This document shows positions 38,773 to 48,283 of a DNA stretch of 64,000 nucleotides, piece after piece (position 1 is the first letter of the stretch; each line of letters begins with the position of its first letter). This DNA is from an uncultured Clostridium sp. (GTDB lineage Bacteria; Bacillota; Clostridia; TANB77; CAG-508): assembly GCA_947648905.1 (NCBI GenBank), contig CANSPP010000006.1:1-64000 (forward strand), read 5' to 3'. The notes beneath the pieces were generated by a model. It did no database searches, was not told where the DNA came from, and was given only the letters and a program-made list of their open reading frames with translations. A program made the translations under genes and the position numbers.

Positions 38773-38862
38773 TTAGGCATCATTCCTTTATAAATTTATT
38801 ATCACATACAAATTATACCAAAAATATACATTTTTTTCAATTAGAAAACTGCCAAACTGCAT

Positions 38863-38897
38863 AAAAGCGATAAAACTTTTTAGTCTTATCGCTTTTT
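38863..38897 (-). terminator. Terminator of the efp-pilin operon
   Basis: Stem AAAAGCGATAA/TTATCGCTTTT with a short loop, located after the stop of the last gene (38999) on the minus strand. Confidence 0.7.
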
Positions 38898-38945
38898 CAC
38901 TTTTTAATTTATTGAACCATTACAAAATCTTAATTCAAAAGTAAG

Positions 38946-39000
38946 ATGTGTCTCCAAATGGACAAAATGTCCAAAAGGAAACGTCCCCAATTGGACATTT
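38946..39000. repeat. GTCC/GGAC palindromic repeat copy
   Basis: TGTCTCC, TGGACA, TGTCCA, core GGAAACGTCCCC and TTGGACA, immediately after the stop codon of the CD1247-like gene. Confidence 0.8.
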
Positions 39001-39469
39001 ACATATCGTCGTCTTCATCTTCTCCACAACCGTGGCATCCATGGCAACTTCCATTGCAACCATCATGTTCTGGTTCTTCATCTACATTTCCTGTCCAATC
39101 AAGTTCTATTACATTATTACATTCTGGACATTCTACTTCTGTTTTGTTTTCGTCTACATCTATTAGGAATTCATTTTCGCAGTATGGACATACTATTTCA
39201 AAGTCAAATCCTTCTTCTGCGTATATGTCTTTTTCGATGTTGTCTATTATTCCTTGCATTTTTGACATTTTTTCTTCTATTTCGTTTTGTCTTTCTTCTA
39301 GTTGTTCTATTTCTTCTTTTCTATAATTTGCTATATCGTCTACTTTTTCTAAGATTACATCTACAAAACTTGAAAGTCTTTTTTTGATGTATTCCAAATC
39401 TTCTTTATTTTTTATATTTTTTTCAATGTCATCTAAAAAACTTTTGTATTCGTTTTTTATACTTCCCAT
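38999..39469 (-). CDS. CD1247-like coiled-coil / zinc-ribbon protein
   Basis: 156 residues. A coiled-coil N-terminal half (about 10-95, KNKEDLEYIKKRLSSFVDVI and EEIEQLEERQNEIEEKM), then a zinc ribbon (CPYCENEF and CPECNNVIEL, about 114-138), and a His/Cys/Asp-rich tail (CNGSCHGCHGCGEDEDDDM). It follows efp, as CD1247-type proteins often do in Clostridia. The role is unknown. The Cys/His tail may bind metal. Confidence 0.8.
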   Translation of the reverse strand: MGSIKNEYKSFLDDIEKNIKNKEDLEYIKKRLSSFVDVILEKVDDIANYRKEEIEQLEERQNEIEEKMSKMQGIIDNIEKDIYAEEGFDFEIVCPYCENEFLIDVDENKTEVECPECNNVIELDWTGNVDEEPEHDGCNGSCHGCHGCGEDEDDDM

Positions 39470-39485
39470 TCGTCAATCACCTTTC

Positions 39486-40070
39486 TTAAACTCTTTCCAT
39501 ATATTCGCATGTTCTTGTATCTATTTTTAATATATCACCGATATTTACGAATAATGGTACTTGGATTTCTAAACCTGTTTCTAGTTTTGCTGGTTTTCCT
39601 GATGTTGTTGTTGTGTTTCCACTAAATCCTGGTTCAGTATATGTAACTTCTAATTCTACGAATGTAGGTGGTTCTACTGCAAATGTATTTCCTTTATATG
39701 ATAATATTGTTACTTCCATATTTTCTTTTAAATATTTTAAGCAATCCCCTAATTGTTCTTTATTTAGTGGGATTTGGTCATATGTTTCATTATCCATAAA
39801 GTAATATAAATCTCCATCATTGTATAAGTATTGCATTACTTTCTTTTCGATTTCTGCTGCTGGATATTTATCTGATGGATTGAATGTTTTTTCTAATGTT
39901 GCTCCAGTAATAACATTTTTTAATTTTGTTCTTACAAATGCTGACCCCTTTCCTGGTTTAACATGTTGAAATTCTACTATTCTATATACATTTCCCTCCA
40001 TTTCAAATGTTGTTCCATTTCTAAAATCTCCTGCTGAGTATACTGATGCCATATTTATTTCTCCTTTCAA
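39486..40070 (-). CDS. efp: Elongation factor P
   Basis: 194 residues; the family core is about 185, so a few N-terminal residues may be extra. The ATG nine bases inside ([10 protein letters not shown]) has its own AAAGGAG site and could be the real start. EF-P domain I ends with [16 protein letters not shown], whose Lys at the loop tip is the usual modified position. Domains II and III end in [13 protein letters not shown]. It relieves ribosome stalling at polyproline. Confidence 0.95.
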   Translation of the reverse strand: MKGEINMASVYSAGDFRNGTTFEMEGNVYRIVEFQHVKPGKGSAFVRTKLKNVITGATLEKTFNPSDKYPAAEIEKKVMQYLYNDGDLYYFMDNETYDQIPLNKEQLGDCLKYLKENMEVTILSYKGNTFAVEPPTFVELEVTYTEPGFSGNTTTTSGKPAKLETGLEIQVPLFVNIGDILKIDTRTCEYMERV

Positions 40071-40160
40071 TTTTTATCTCTTTTTATTTTTCACTTTAAT
40101 TATTTTACTACATATTTCCAGAAAAATCAAGTACTATAAAACTATTATATATTTGCTTCT

Positions 40161-40242
40161 AGAAAGTTATATATTAATTTTTTAGGCACCTCCAAGTAAT
40201 CCCTACTCGTATCCTCCTAAAAAGCTTAATATATAACTTTCT
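40161..40242. other. Long stem-loop between aminopeptidase P and efp
   Basis: Arms of 26 and 27 bases (40161-40186 and 40216-40242) pair almost perfectly with one offset, leaving a 29-base loop. On the minus strand the loop contains two SD-like blocks, GGAGGATACGAG and TTGGAGGTG. There is no U run after it on the minus strand, so it is not a plain terminator. Confidence 0.7.
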
Positions 40243-40254
40243 TTATGCTATTCA

Positions 40255-41313
40255 CTAGATTATAATATAATTCTTCTCAGATTTAGTTAAACTTATACAA
40301 CCAAATTTTGTAATTTGAACTGTATCCTCAATACGAACTCCAAACTTACCTGGAACATAAATACCAGGTTCATCTGTAACAACCATATTCTCTCTCAATT
40401 GTGCATCTGTTCGATAACTAACATAAGGTGCTTCATGTATTTCCATTCCAAGTCCATGTCCTAAGCTATGGATTAAACTATGACCATTTAATTTGAAATC
40501 ATTTTCCACCATTTTAGTAAGCATTCTAGTGCTAGCACCATCTTTCATCTCTTCCAAAGTTTGCACTTGATTTTTCAAGACCAAATCATACACAGGTTTT
40601 ATCATCTCTGGCACACTACCAACAAAAAAGGTTCTTGTCATGTCAGAGCAATACCCATTTACCTTACAGCCCATATCTATTGTTATTATATCCTGTTCTT
40701 GTATCTTTCTTTCTGTTGGTACCGCATGTGGTTTTGATGTATTTTCTCCTGATGCAACAATTGTATCAAATGCCAATCCGTCTGTTCTTCTTTTATAATA
40801 TTCTTCTATTTCCTCTGCAATTTGTTTTTCTGTCATACCTGGTCTTATATATGACAAAATATAGCTAAAGCAATCATCTGTTATTTCACAAGCTTTTTGT
40901 ATATTGCTTATTTCTTCTTTGTCTTTTATCATTCTTTGTTTTTCTATTATATGCTCTGTCTCTACCAAATTATTAATTTTATATTTTCTTATTAATTCTT
41001 TATAACCTGCATATGTCACATAATTTTCTTCAAATCCAACATTCTCGCAAAACATAAAGAAATTTTCATAATCGTCTTTTGACACACTATTTATATCATT
41101 TACAATTATTTCATCATAAAGTGTTAGTGTACTATGCACATGTTCTATATATCTTCCGTCTGTTATATATATGTTTTCTTTTCTAGTAAGCAGTAGAACT
41201 CCTTCAGCTTCAATATTAGTTAAGTATTTAATATTTACTGGGTTTGATATTATTAATCCTTGCAAGTCTAAGCTTGACATTGTATTCCTTAGCCATTGTA
41301 ATTTAGGATTCAT
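40255..41313 (-). CDS. Xaa-Pro aminopeptidase / prolidase (M24)
   Basis: 352 residues. The creatinase-like N-domain (1-125) is followed by the pita-bread domain with the metal ligands: ITIDMGCKVNGYCSDMTRTF (two Asp), HSLGHGLGMEIHEAP (His), TDEPGIYVPG (Glu) and VRIEDTV (Glu). Removes residues before proline. It precedes efp, a common order in Bacillota. Confidence 0.93.
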   Translation of the reverse strand: MNPKLQWLRNTMSSLDLQGLIISNPVNIKYLTNIEAEGVLLLTRKENIYITDGRYIEHVHSTLTLYDEIIVNDINSVSKDDYENFFMFCENVGFEENYVTYAGYKELIRKYKINNLVETEHIIEKQRMIKDKEEISNIQKACEITDDCFSYILSYIRPGMTEKQIAEEIEEYYKRRTDGLAFDTIVASGENTSKPHAVPTERKIQEQDIITIDMGCKVNGYCSDMTRTFFVGSVPEMIKPVYDLVLKNQVQTLEEMKDGASTRMLTKMVENDFKLNGHSLIHSLGHGLGMEIHEAPYVSYRTDAQLRENMVVTDEPGIYVPGKFGVRIEDTVQITKFGCISLTKSEKNYIII

Positions 41314-41356
41314 TTAGACCATCCTCTCAATTTTATTTTATTCCATATCTTTATTT

Positions 41357-42109
41357 TTAAGCTTTGTACAATCCTAATGTAAATATTTGCATTAGTACTA
41401 GTTTTATTTGTTCAAAAGGTACATACATACTGATAAATGTTGCAATTACTATAAAAGGTCCAAAAGGTATGTATTCATCTGTTTTCTTTATTTTTGATAT
41501 TAACAAGAATATACTAAGTATTGCACCTATTAAGAATGATACTAATGTGATTATTATAATATTTTGAAGTCCAAAGAACAATCCTAATGCTCCCATTAGC
41601 TTAACATCACCAAAGCCCATAGCTTCTTTCCCATAAAATAATCCACCAACTAAGGTTATTAATAGGAATATTCCGCCACCTGCTAACATTCCAAGTAACA
41701 TATTAATTGTTATTGCTACATTTGATAATCCATATAAAAATGCAAAAACTATTCCCACTTCAAATATTGTTAAATTAAGTCTATTAGGTATAATTTGTAG
41801 TTTATAATCTATTACAAATGCAGATAAAAGCATTGGTGTTAAAATTAAGTATTTTACTAAATCTAAATTTCCTACTATTGTGTTATGTATTCCAAATTTA
41901 TATACTAATGTAACATATATAATCGCAGTTATTAACATTAAAATATAATTTGGTTTAAAATTCATCTTTCTTTCTGTAAAAAACTCTCTTGAAAATATTT
42001 TCTTATAATCTGGTAGCCTTACATTTAACCATGCTACAAACTCTCCCATAAATAGTCCAACTATTGCCGCTACTACATAGTATGCAATATGCACATCATT
42101 AAAATACAT
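41357..42109 (-). CDS. Prepilin peptidase (A24, type IV leader peptidase)
   Basis: 250 residues, about seven helices. The two catalytic Asp motifs are present: AFVIDYKLQIIPNRLN (about 100) and GFGDVKLMGALG (about 170, GxGD). The N-terminal CxxC methylase part is reduced. It should cleave the leader of prepilin-like proteins such as the one encoded upstream in the same operon. Confidence 0.9.
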   Translation of the reverse strand: MYFNDVHIAYYVVAAIVGLFMGEFVAWLNVRLPDYKKIFSREFFTERKMNFKPNYILMLITAIIYVTLVYKFGIHNTIVGNLDLVKYLILTPMLLSAFVIDYKLQIIPNRLNLTIFEVGIVFAFLYGLSNVAITINMLLGMLAGGGIFLLITLVGGLFYGKEAMGFGDVKLMGALGLFFGLQNIIIITLVSFLIGAILSIFLLISKIKKTDEYIPFGPFIVIATFISMYVPFEQIKLVLMQIFTLGLYKA

Positions 42110-42133
42110 CTTTTACTTCTCCTTTTTATTCCC

Positions 42134-42192
42134 TATGTCCAATTGGGGACGTTTCCTTTTGGACATTTTTGTCCATTGGGGACACATCCTCA
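42134..42192. repeat. GTCC/GGAC palindromic repeat copy
   Basis: Contains TGTCCAATTGGGGACGTTTC, then TTGGACATTTTTGTCCATTG and GGGACACA, between the HAD gene and the peptidase gene. Confidence 0.85.
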
Positions 42193-42196
42193 TTTT

Positions 42197-42682
42197 TTAC
42201 TTAGATATTTTTCTTTTTATTCGATTTTCTATTGGTCTTTTCCATGCTGTATACCAATAGTCTTTTTCTTTTATTGGGTCTACCAGTATTGTAAACATTT
42301 TGCATCTATTTCCACCAATAACATCTGTAAATATTTGGTCTCCAACAACACCTATGTTCTCTGGCTTTTCTTTTAGTTGTTTTTCTACTTTTTTAAATCC
42401 TGATTTTAGCGGTTTCTTCGCAAAATTTATATATGGTATTCCTAGCTTGTTTGATACTTTTTCTACTTTTTCTTTATTATTTGAGTTTGATAATATATAT
42501 AATTTTGTTCCTTGTCCTTGCAGATTTTTTGCCCATATTTCAACATCTTTTGATAGATTTTGGTCATAATCTATTAATGTATTGTCTACGTCTAATATCA
42601 ATGCTTTTATATTGTTTTTTTGTAAAAATTCTATTGTTATGTCTTCTACTTTTTCTAAGTATGCTCTTGGTTTTATAAACAT
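42197..42682 (-). CDS. YqeG-family HAD-IIIA phosphatase
   Basis: 161 residues from the ATG at 42682, chosen for its GGAGG site. An open frame upstream runs through a repeat and is not used. HAD motifs: LILDVDNTLIDYD (motif I, about 32-44), YILSNSNN (motif II) and VVGDQIFTDVIGGNRC (motif IV). The family is conserved in Bacillota, with a proposed phosphatidylglycerophosphatase-like or regulatory activity, but the substrate is not established here. Confidence 0.87.
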   Translation of the reverse strand: MFIKPRAYLEKVEDITIEFLQKNNIKALILDVDNTLIDYDQNLSKDVEIWAKNLQGQGTKLYILSNSNNKEKVEKVSNKLGIPYINFAKKPLKSGFKKVEKQLKEKPENIGVVGDQIFTDVIGGNRCKMFTILVDPIKEKDYWYTAWKRPIENRIKRKISK

Positions 42683-42693
42683 TTTTTCCTCCG

Positions 42694-42735
42694 CTTTGCC
42701 AATTTGCCAAAAGTGGAAACCTCCCGCATGTGGCA
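42694..42735. repeat. Diverged repeat copy with TGCCA/TGGCA arms
   Basis: On the minus strand ATGCCACATGCGGGAGGTTTCC is followed by ACTTTTGGCAAATTGGCAAA. The layout is that of the GTCC repeat, but the arms are TGCCA/TGGCA and the core is GGGAGGTTTCC. It lies between the prepilin-like gene and the YqeG gene. Confidence 0.6.
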
Positions 42736-44229
42736 TTATATTTCTAAAATGTATGGTTCTTCACTTGTTCCTTTTCCACCTGATACTTTTACTTCTGGTT
42801 TTAGTGTAGATACTGGGCGAATTCCCCAAGAATAGCTACGTGTGTTTATTAAGGAATTTGATGTCACATAACATATATTTCTATCATTTATTTCTCCTGT
42901 GTCCTCCCATACATTGTATACAATAAAGTATATGGCAGTTGTAGAATTTTCTGGATATTGAACCCAAACTCCACGTGATGCTAACCAATAAGTTTGATCA
43001 TTTGCTGATTTTGCTATTACTAAATTTTTCATTTGTTGGTAGTCTATTTCACGATTAGTATCGCCATCTTTAATTGTTCCATTATAGTTGCTCATATGTG
43101 GGTATTTACTTTCTGCCACATACATATTCGCACTTTCTGAATAAGGATTATCTGGAACACTGCCTACACATCTTATGCTACTTTCATATTTGGTATTTAA
43201 ATATTTTTGCGCTTCATCATTTAATCTTTTTATTGCACTATTGTATGAATTTTTTGTTGCAGTAGCTGATGCATTATTATATGCTAAATTGTTTGCTGCA
43301 GCTCCTGTTCCATTTCCTATTTCTACTTTTGCTGTTGTGGTATTTTGTGTTATGATTTGTATTCCATAATTTGTTCCATTTTCTGTATTATATTTCTTAT
43401 CATATAATACAATACTTTTATCTGTTCCATCTATATATTTCACACAGTCCCCAGCTTTAAGTTTTGTACTGGCTAATGCTGTAGCTTTAATTGATATTTC
43501 TTCTGATTGTATGTCTCCATTTACTAATTTTATTTTATATTCTCCCATTTCTGATATTGTAAAATATTCTTGACGTCCAACTCTTCAATCATCTGTATCT
43601 GCCTTTTTGTAGTAAACATCCCATTTTTCTATATTGCCTTCATATTGAACATTCAATATATTTACTTCCCATTTTGTACCCGCTATTGTTTCTTTTATTT
43701 TTACATCAAATGTTGGTTTGCTACTACTTTCTTGCCCTTTATATTCTACATTGTATAAATTGGTTGGCAATTGTTCTAAAACATATACTTTTTGATTTTC
43801 GTATCTTGCACCTTCTAGGCTTATTACTTTTCTCTTTTCTAAGTTTATAAATACTGATTGTTTTACACCTTCTATATATAAATCATCTTTTAGTTGCTGT
43901 TCTGTAAAAAATTTATAACCTGATATACTTTCAGCATCGTCACTATACCCATAATCTTTAACTAGTTTAAGTCTTTCTACTAGCTCATTATAACGTGCTG
44001 TTCCTGCTTGGATGCTTTCTCCTTCTGTTTCGTCAAAGCTTTCCTTTTGGCTTCTTATCTTATCTACATTTGTTTGTAGTATTTTCAATTCTACAGTAAA
44101 TACTGTTACGTTTGATGATTTTAACACTTCAACTCCTGAATATGTTGCTATTGCTGCCAATATTAATAATATTATTATTGTTATTACAAGTGATATTAAT
44201 GTTATTCCTGATGTTTTACTATTTTTCAT
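42736..44229 (-). CDS. Prepilin-like secreted protein interrupted by one in-frame TGA
   Basis: Two open stretches, 44229-43588 and 43584-42736, lie in the same frame and are parted by a single TGA at 43585-43587 (DTDD-stop-RVGRQEYF). The N-terminus KTSGITLISLVITIIILLIL is a type III/IV prepilin-like leader followed by a helix. The rest is beta-rich, ending YSWGIRPVSTLKPEV, as in clostridial surface pilins. The second part has no ribosome site and begins in mid-domain, so it is not an independent gene. Either TGG has mutated to TGA or the stop is read through. The prepilin peptidase two genes downstream is the likely processing enzyme. Confidence 0.7.
43585..43587 (-). other. In-frame TGA inside the prepilin-like gene
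   Basis: TGA followed by A (TGA-AGA), a leaky context in bacteria. The frame is open for 642 bases before it and 849 after it. No obvious SECIS-like hairpin directly follows. Confidence 0.8.
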
Positions 44230-44301
44230 TTTACCCACCCTTTATTTCTTTTGTTCTTTGTTAATTTTTATTTTGACATTTTTATTATACTATAAATTTA
44301 A

Positions 44302-44372
44302 AAAAAAGCAAGAATTTTCATTTAATTTATAGGTTACTATTTAAACAATTTAATTAAATGTTCTTGCTTTAT
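44302..44372 (-). terminator. Long inverted repeat, terminator after the sleB side
   Basis: AAAGCAAGAA...CATTTAATT and AATTAAATG...TTCTTGCTTT form a two-part stem between sleB and the prepilin-like gene, with an A run on the left giving U residues on the minus strand. Confidence 0.65.
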
Positions 44373-44375
44373 ATT

Positions 44376-45071
44376 TTATTTACAAAATCTATGTTTACCA
44401 ATCGTCACAGTCATAGGTCTTGACCATATCCATTTATTTGTCGCGGTTGCTGGATTAAAGTAATATATAGCTCCATATGATGGATCCCAACCATTAATTG
44501 CATCTTGTGCTGCCTTTTTAGCAGTGCTATCTGGCGTCAAGTTTATTTGCCCGTCTGATACAACATCAAACGCACCTTGTTGATAAATTACACCTGATAT
44601 TGAATTTGGAAACGAACTACTTTTTACCCTATTCATCACAACAGCCCCAACAGCCACCTGTCCTGTATATGATTCTCCTCTTGCCTCTCCATAAATTAAC
44701 TTTGCAAGCAAATTCACATTGCTCGAATTGCTAGTAGTCCCACTTGAACTTGAGCTTGAACTCGAATTAAAAATTCCCATCGCTTTTAATGTCGCTGGTC
44801 CTGCTATTCCATCTTGTGTCAATCCATTTTTTCTTTGGAAATATTTTACTGCATTTAATGTCTGAGTTCCATAAATTCCATCTACATTTCCATTGTAATA
44901 TCCCCAACGTTTCAATTTAGTCTGTATTTGCCTTACTTCATCACCCCTTGAGCCATATTTTGATAGTGCTTCTACTGAGCTGTTTTCTGATACTGCTATG
45001 AATGTTAGGATGCTTATACTTATTAAGCTAATTATAAAAATTATAATCATTCTTTTTTTGTTCTTTAACAT
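44376..45071 (-). CDS. sleB: Spore cortex-lytic enzyme SleB-like hydrolase
   Basis: 231 residues from the ATG at 45071 (AAAGGTGA site). Signal anchor at 5-28, a peptidoglycan-binding repeat (GDEVRQIQTKLKRWGYYNG, about 40-95), a Ser-rich linker and the SleB hydrolase domain (LLAKLIYGEARGESYTGQVA with the catalytic Glu, VVMNRV, YYFNP). SleB degrades spore cortex during germination; vegetative cell-wall hydrolases share this form. Supports sporulation. Confidence 0.85.
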   Translation of the reverse strand: MLKNKKRMIIIFIISLISISILTFIAVSENSSVEALSKYGSRGDEVRQIQTKLKRWGYYNGNVDGIYGTQTLNAVKYFQRKNGLTQDGIAGPATLKAMGIFNSSSSSSSSGTTSNSSNVNLLAKLIYGEARGESYTGQVAVGAVVMNRVKSSSFPNSISGVIYQQGAFDVVSDGQINLTPDSTAKKAAQDAINGWDPSYGAIYYFNPATATNKWIWSRPMTVTIGKHRFCK

Positions 45072-45139
45072 AAAAATCACCTTTATAATAAAAATTTTCT
45101 TTTTCCTATTTTTATCATTTAAGTGATTTTTTATACATT

Positions 45140-46165
45140 TTAAGAACAATATCTACACAAAATAGCTTCTAGTCCAACTTGTAAGTCAATTAATCCATTT
45201 TTATAATTAAAGTCTAAATCTCTTAAACTTTGCAAAATACCTTTAAGTTCACTTTCCTTAAAATACTTAGCCTGTGTCTTATATTTATTCACCAAAAAAG
45301 TTTGATTAGGTTTTAAATTCAGGCTACTTATAACGTCTTTATTATATTTTACTGACAATTTTGTAAAATACAATTTTTTAAAGTGATTGTATAAAGTGAT
45401 TAATATTTTTTGTATTGGTTCTTTTGCATAAATTAAGTTCTGTAAAACTTGTAATGCTTTTGCTATATCTTTTTTTCCAAGTGTGTCTGTTAAGTCAAAT
45501 ATTACACTTTCTAGTTTTTTTATAGTTAATTTATCAATGTCTTCTCTTTTTATTGTTCCGTTTGGTCCGACATATTCAATTAATTTTCTAATTTCGTTTA
45601 TTATGTCTTGCATATTTGTACCACAGCATTCTATGAAGTATCTTAAAGTGCTATTGTCTATTTGTACTTTATAGCCATTGCATATTGCTTTTATTCTTGT
45701 TTCTATTTGTATTGGTTTTTGGAAATCGAATTGGCATACTGTTCCTAGTTTATCTATTGTTGTGTACAGTTCTTGCTTTTTATCCGCGTCTTCTTCTACA
45801 AATACTATTACTGCACTTTCGTTTATTATTTTTATGTTTTCTTGGATGTAGTTGTTGATTTTTTCTTTTAGTTTTGCTGTTTCTGCGTTTTTTCTTTTTC
45901 CTTCTTTTTTTAGTATGCCTGTATTACGTGCTATTATTAATTTTTTTTCATATCCAAATGCAGGGGTTTCGATATTTGCTATTAATTCATTTATATTATC
46001 CGCATCAATTAAGATGTAATTTATTCCTTTTATTGTTTCTCCAAATAGATTTTTTATTTTTTTTAATATTGTCTCTAGCAGGAATAATTCTTCTCCATAT
46101 AGCAAGTATAAGCTTTTTAAATTCTGGTTTTTTAATTCTTTTTCTAGGTTTTCTATTGTTATCAT
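45140..46165 (-). CDS. holA: DNA polymerase III delta subunit
   Basis: 341 residues. N-terminal SLYLLYGEELFLLETILKKI matches the HolA start, the AAA+-like core follows, and the C-terminal collar ends YKNGLIDLQVGLEAIL. It opens the sliding clamp as part of the clamp loader. It works with polC, which lies elsewhere in this window. Confidence 0.9.
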   Translation of the reverse strand: MITIENLEKELKNQNLKSLYLLYGEELFLLETILKKIKNLFGETIKGINYILIDADNINELIANIETPAFGYEKKLIIARNTGILKKEGKRKNAETAKLKEKINNYIQENIKIINESAVIVFVEEDADKKQELYTTIDKLGTVCQFDFQKPIQIETRIKAICNGYKVQIDNSTLRYFIECCGTNMQDIINEIRKLIEYVGPNGTIKREDIDKLTIKKLESVIFDLTDTLGKKDIAKALQVLQNLIYAKEPIQKILITLYNHFKKLYFTKLSVKYNKDVISSLNLKPNQTFLVNKYKTQAKYFKESELKGILQSLRDLDFNYKNGLIDLQVGLEAILCRYCS

Positions 46166-46196
46166 TTTTTTGCCCCTTACTTTACATTTTTTATTT

Positions 46197-46221
46197 AAGC
46201 GTCTAGAATTTCCAGACGCTT
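46197..46221. other. Short GC-containing hairpin
   Basis: AAGCGTCT and AGACGCTT with a 9-base loop, in the gap between the debranching enzyme and holA. T-rich only on the plus side, so its use as a terminator for the minus transcript is doubtful. Confidence 0.4.
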
Positions 46222-46260
46222 CTGCTTTTTTATATGAAGTTTTGCTTCCTTATTACTTTT

Positions 46261-48279
46261 TCATTTCTTTAAAATAATTCTAATAATTTCTGATACACTC
46301 CAAGCTTGTGCTATTGTTCCTTTTGGTAGTTGTGGCTCTTCGGAATCATATAGTTCAGCTATACTTCCTATACAGCCTCTTTGGTCAATTTCTTTTTCAA
46401 ATGTTGATTTTGTTTTTTGTACAAATTTTTCTAGTTTCTTTTCTATTTCTTGTTTTTCATCTTTGTTTTTCGTTACTTTCAATATGTTTTTCAATGAGTT
46501 GTAGTATAGACCTAATAGCCAAGGCCAAGTAATTCCTTGATGATAACTACTGTCTCTCTTTTCTCCATTTCCTTCATATATTGCAACATATTTTTCTTCG
46601 TCACTTGCTAGTGTTTTTAATCCATAGTTATTTAGTAATTTATTTTCTACTACTTCTATTATGCTTTTTGCTTCTTCTGATTTTGGCTCTATGATAGGAT
46701 ATGTTAGACTTAATGCAAATAATTGATTTGGTCTTACTTTACAATCCCCTAAAACATCTTCCAAGCATTTTGTGTCTTTATTATAAAATTTATCATTAAA
46801 TGCTATTTGACATTTCTTTGCTAGTTTCTCATATTTTCTTGAATCTCCTAAGCCTCCCATTTTTTTGCTTAGTTTTGCCATTATCATATTGGCATTGTAC
46901 CACAAGCTGTTTACTTCTACGACTTTGCCATTTCTAGGTGTTATTGCTACACCATTATATTTTGCATCCATCCAAGTATTTTGCGTTTCGTCTGTTCCTG
47001 ATACTATTAGGCCATCTGTGTCTAAATATATGTTATTGTTATCTACATCTATACCTTTTGAGTAATTTTCTATTACATCCTCTAATGTTTTATACATTTG
47101 TGTTTTAACAAAGTCATAATCACCTGTATAGTCAATGTATTTTTGTACTTGTTCAAATAAAAGTAATGACGCATCTACACTATTATATAATGGTCTATTG
47201 TCATATCCTGAATATCCATTTGGAACTAGTCCATATTTTACATCTCTTATCATTGTTTTTAGCACTTCTTTTGCTATTTCAAATCTCTTTGTTACTAATA
47301 GCAAGCCTTCAAATGCAATTAAACTATCTCTTCCCCAGTCTAAAAACCAAGGATATCCTGCAATTATTGTATGTAATGAAAAGTTTGGTCTATATACTAT
47401 AAAGTTGTCTGATGCTATTAATAGTTCTTTTATTAATTCTTCATCTTGTTTATTTATCAGTCCTGAGTTATCAAAGATTTCTTGCATTCTTTTTGTTTCT
47501 TTTTCAATTAAATTTTTTACATTTATTTCTTCTATGTTGGCTTCTAATGAACATACAAAAGATATTTCTTTTTCTGTTTTAGCAGGTATTTCTATTTCAT
47601 ATACACCAGGAACTACGTGATTTTCTTCTGCTGAAAATCCACGTTTTTCTTCTTCGATGTAAAACATATTTCTAAAGGTATCATTTTGATGTTCTATGTA
47701 ATTTCCTTCTGATAAATTCATATATATTGGTGTTTGAGAATTTCCATCTACTATAAGTTTTACTTTGTTTTTTTGTATTTCTTGTCTTACAGTAAATTCG
47801 TGATTTTCATTTACTGTGTGGAAATCTCTAAAATTTACAATTGGAGCTAAAGTTAATTTTGCTTTTACTCCTCCAGTTTTTATTTTATAATATACTCCAA
47901 CTGTGTTTTTTCCATATTCCATACATATTGTTTTTGTTATTTGTGTTGTTCCTACTTTGTATTTGAATGTTGGTACAATTTCTTTTTCAAATTCTTGTTG
48001 ATATTCAAATCCTTTTGAAATATATTCTTTTCCTATATTTGTATATAAATCATACTTCTTCCCTCTAATTTCAACACTTTCATCTATCTTAGAAAGTATT
48101 AAAAATCTTCTTGCTGGTGGTGTTAGTGGTGCAACTAATAACCCACCATATTTTCTTACATTTGCTCCTATTATGCTTGAAGAGCTATATCCACCTATTC
48201 CATTTGTAATTAGCCATTCTTTATCTAATCCGTTTTCTAAATTTAATGTTTCTTTTGTAAATTTCATATATTTTTCCAA
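46261..48279 (-). CDS. Amylo-alpha-1,6-glucosidase (glycogen debranching enzyme)
   Basis: 672 residues. The N-terminal domain begins KEWLITNGIGGYSSSSIIG (about 20). The (alpha/alpha)6 catalytic barrel holds IIAGYPWFLDWGRDSLIA (about 300) and the C-terminal HQGITWPWLLGLYYNS, as in archaeal/bacterial GDE of GH133 type. It removes alpha-1,6 branches from glycogen-like polymer. No other glycogen gene is in the window. Confidence 0.92.
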   Translation of the reverse strand: MEKYMKFTKETLNLENGLDKEWLITNGIGGYSSSSIIGANVRKYGGLLVAPLTPPARRFLILSKIDESVEIRGKKYDLYTNIGKEYISKGFEYQQEFEKEIVPTFKYKVGTTQITKTICMEYGKNTVGVYYKIKTGGVKAKLTLAPIVNFRDFHTVNENHEFTVRQEIQKNKVKLIVDGNSQTPIYMNLSEGNYIEHQNDTFRNMFYIEEEKRGFSAEENHVVPGVYEIEIPAKTEKEISFVCSLEANIEEINVKNLIEKETKRMQEIFDNSGLINKQDEELIKELLIASDNFIVYRPNFSLHTIIAGYPWFLDWGRDSLIAFEGLLLVTKRFEIAKEVLKTMIRDVKYGLVPNGYSGYDNRPLYNSVDASLLLFEQVQKYIDYTGDYDFVKTQMYKTLEDVIENYSKGIDVDNNNIYLDTDGLIVSGTDETQNTWMDAKYNGVAITPRNGKVVEVNSLWYNANMIMAKLSKKMGGLGDSRKYEKLAKKCQIAFNDKFYNKDTKCLEDVLGDCKVRPNQLFALSLTYPIIEPKSEEAKSIIEVVENKLLNNYGLKTLASDEEKYVAIYEGNGEKRDSSYHQGITWPWLLGLYYNSLKNILKVTKNKDEKQEIEKKLEKFVQKTKSTFEKEIDQRGCIGSIAELYDSEEPQLPKGTIAQAWSVSEIIRIILKK

Positions 48280-48283
48280 CCTT

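Noticed and set aside
42736..43548. Independent gene starting at the ATG at 43548
   Set aside because: No ribosome site, and the start is in the middle of a domain continuous with the upstream frame.
42736..44229. Genome-wide TGA = Trp code
   Set aside because: Trp codons throughout the intact genes are TGG and no other gene has an internal TGA; the rhodanese gene ends in TGA.
46197..46221. Strong terminator between the debranching enzyme and holA
   Set aside because: No U run on the transcribed strand.
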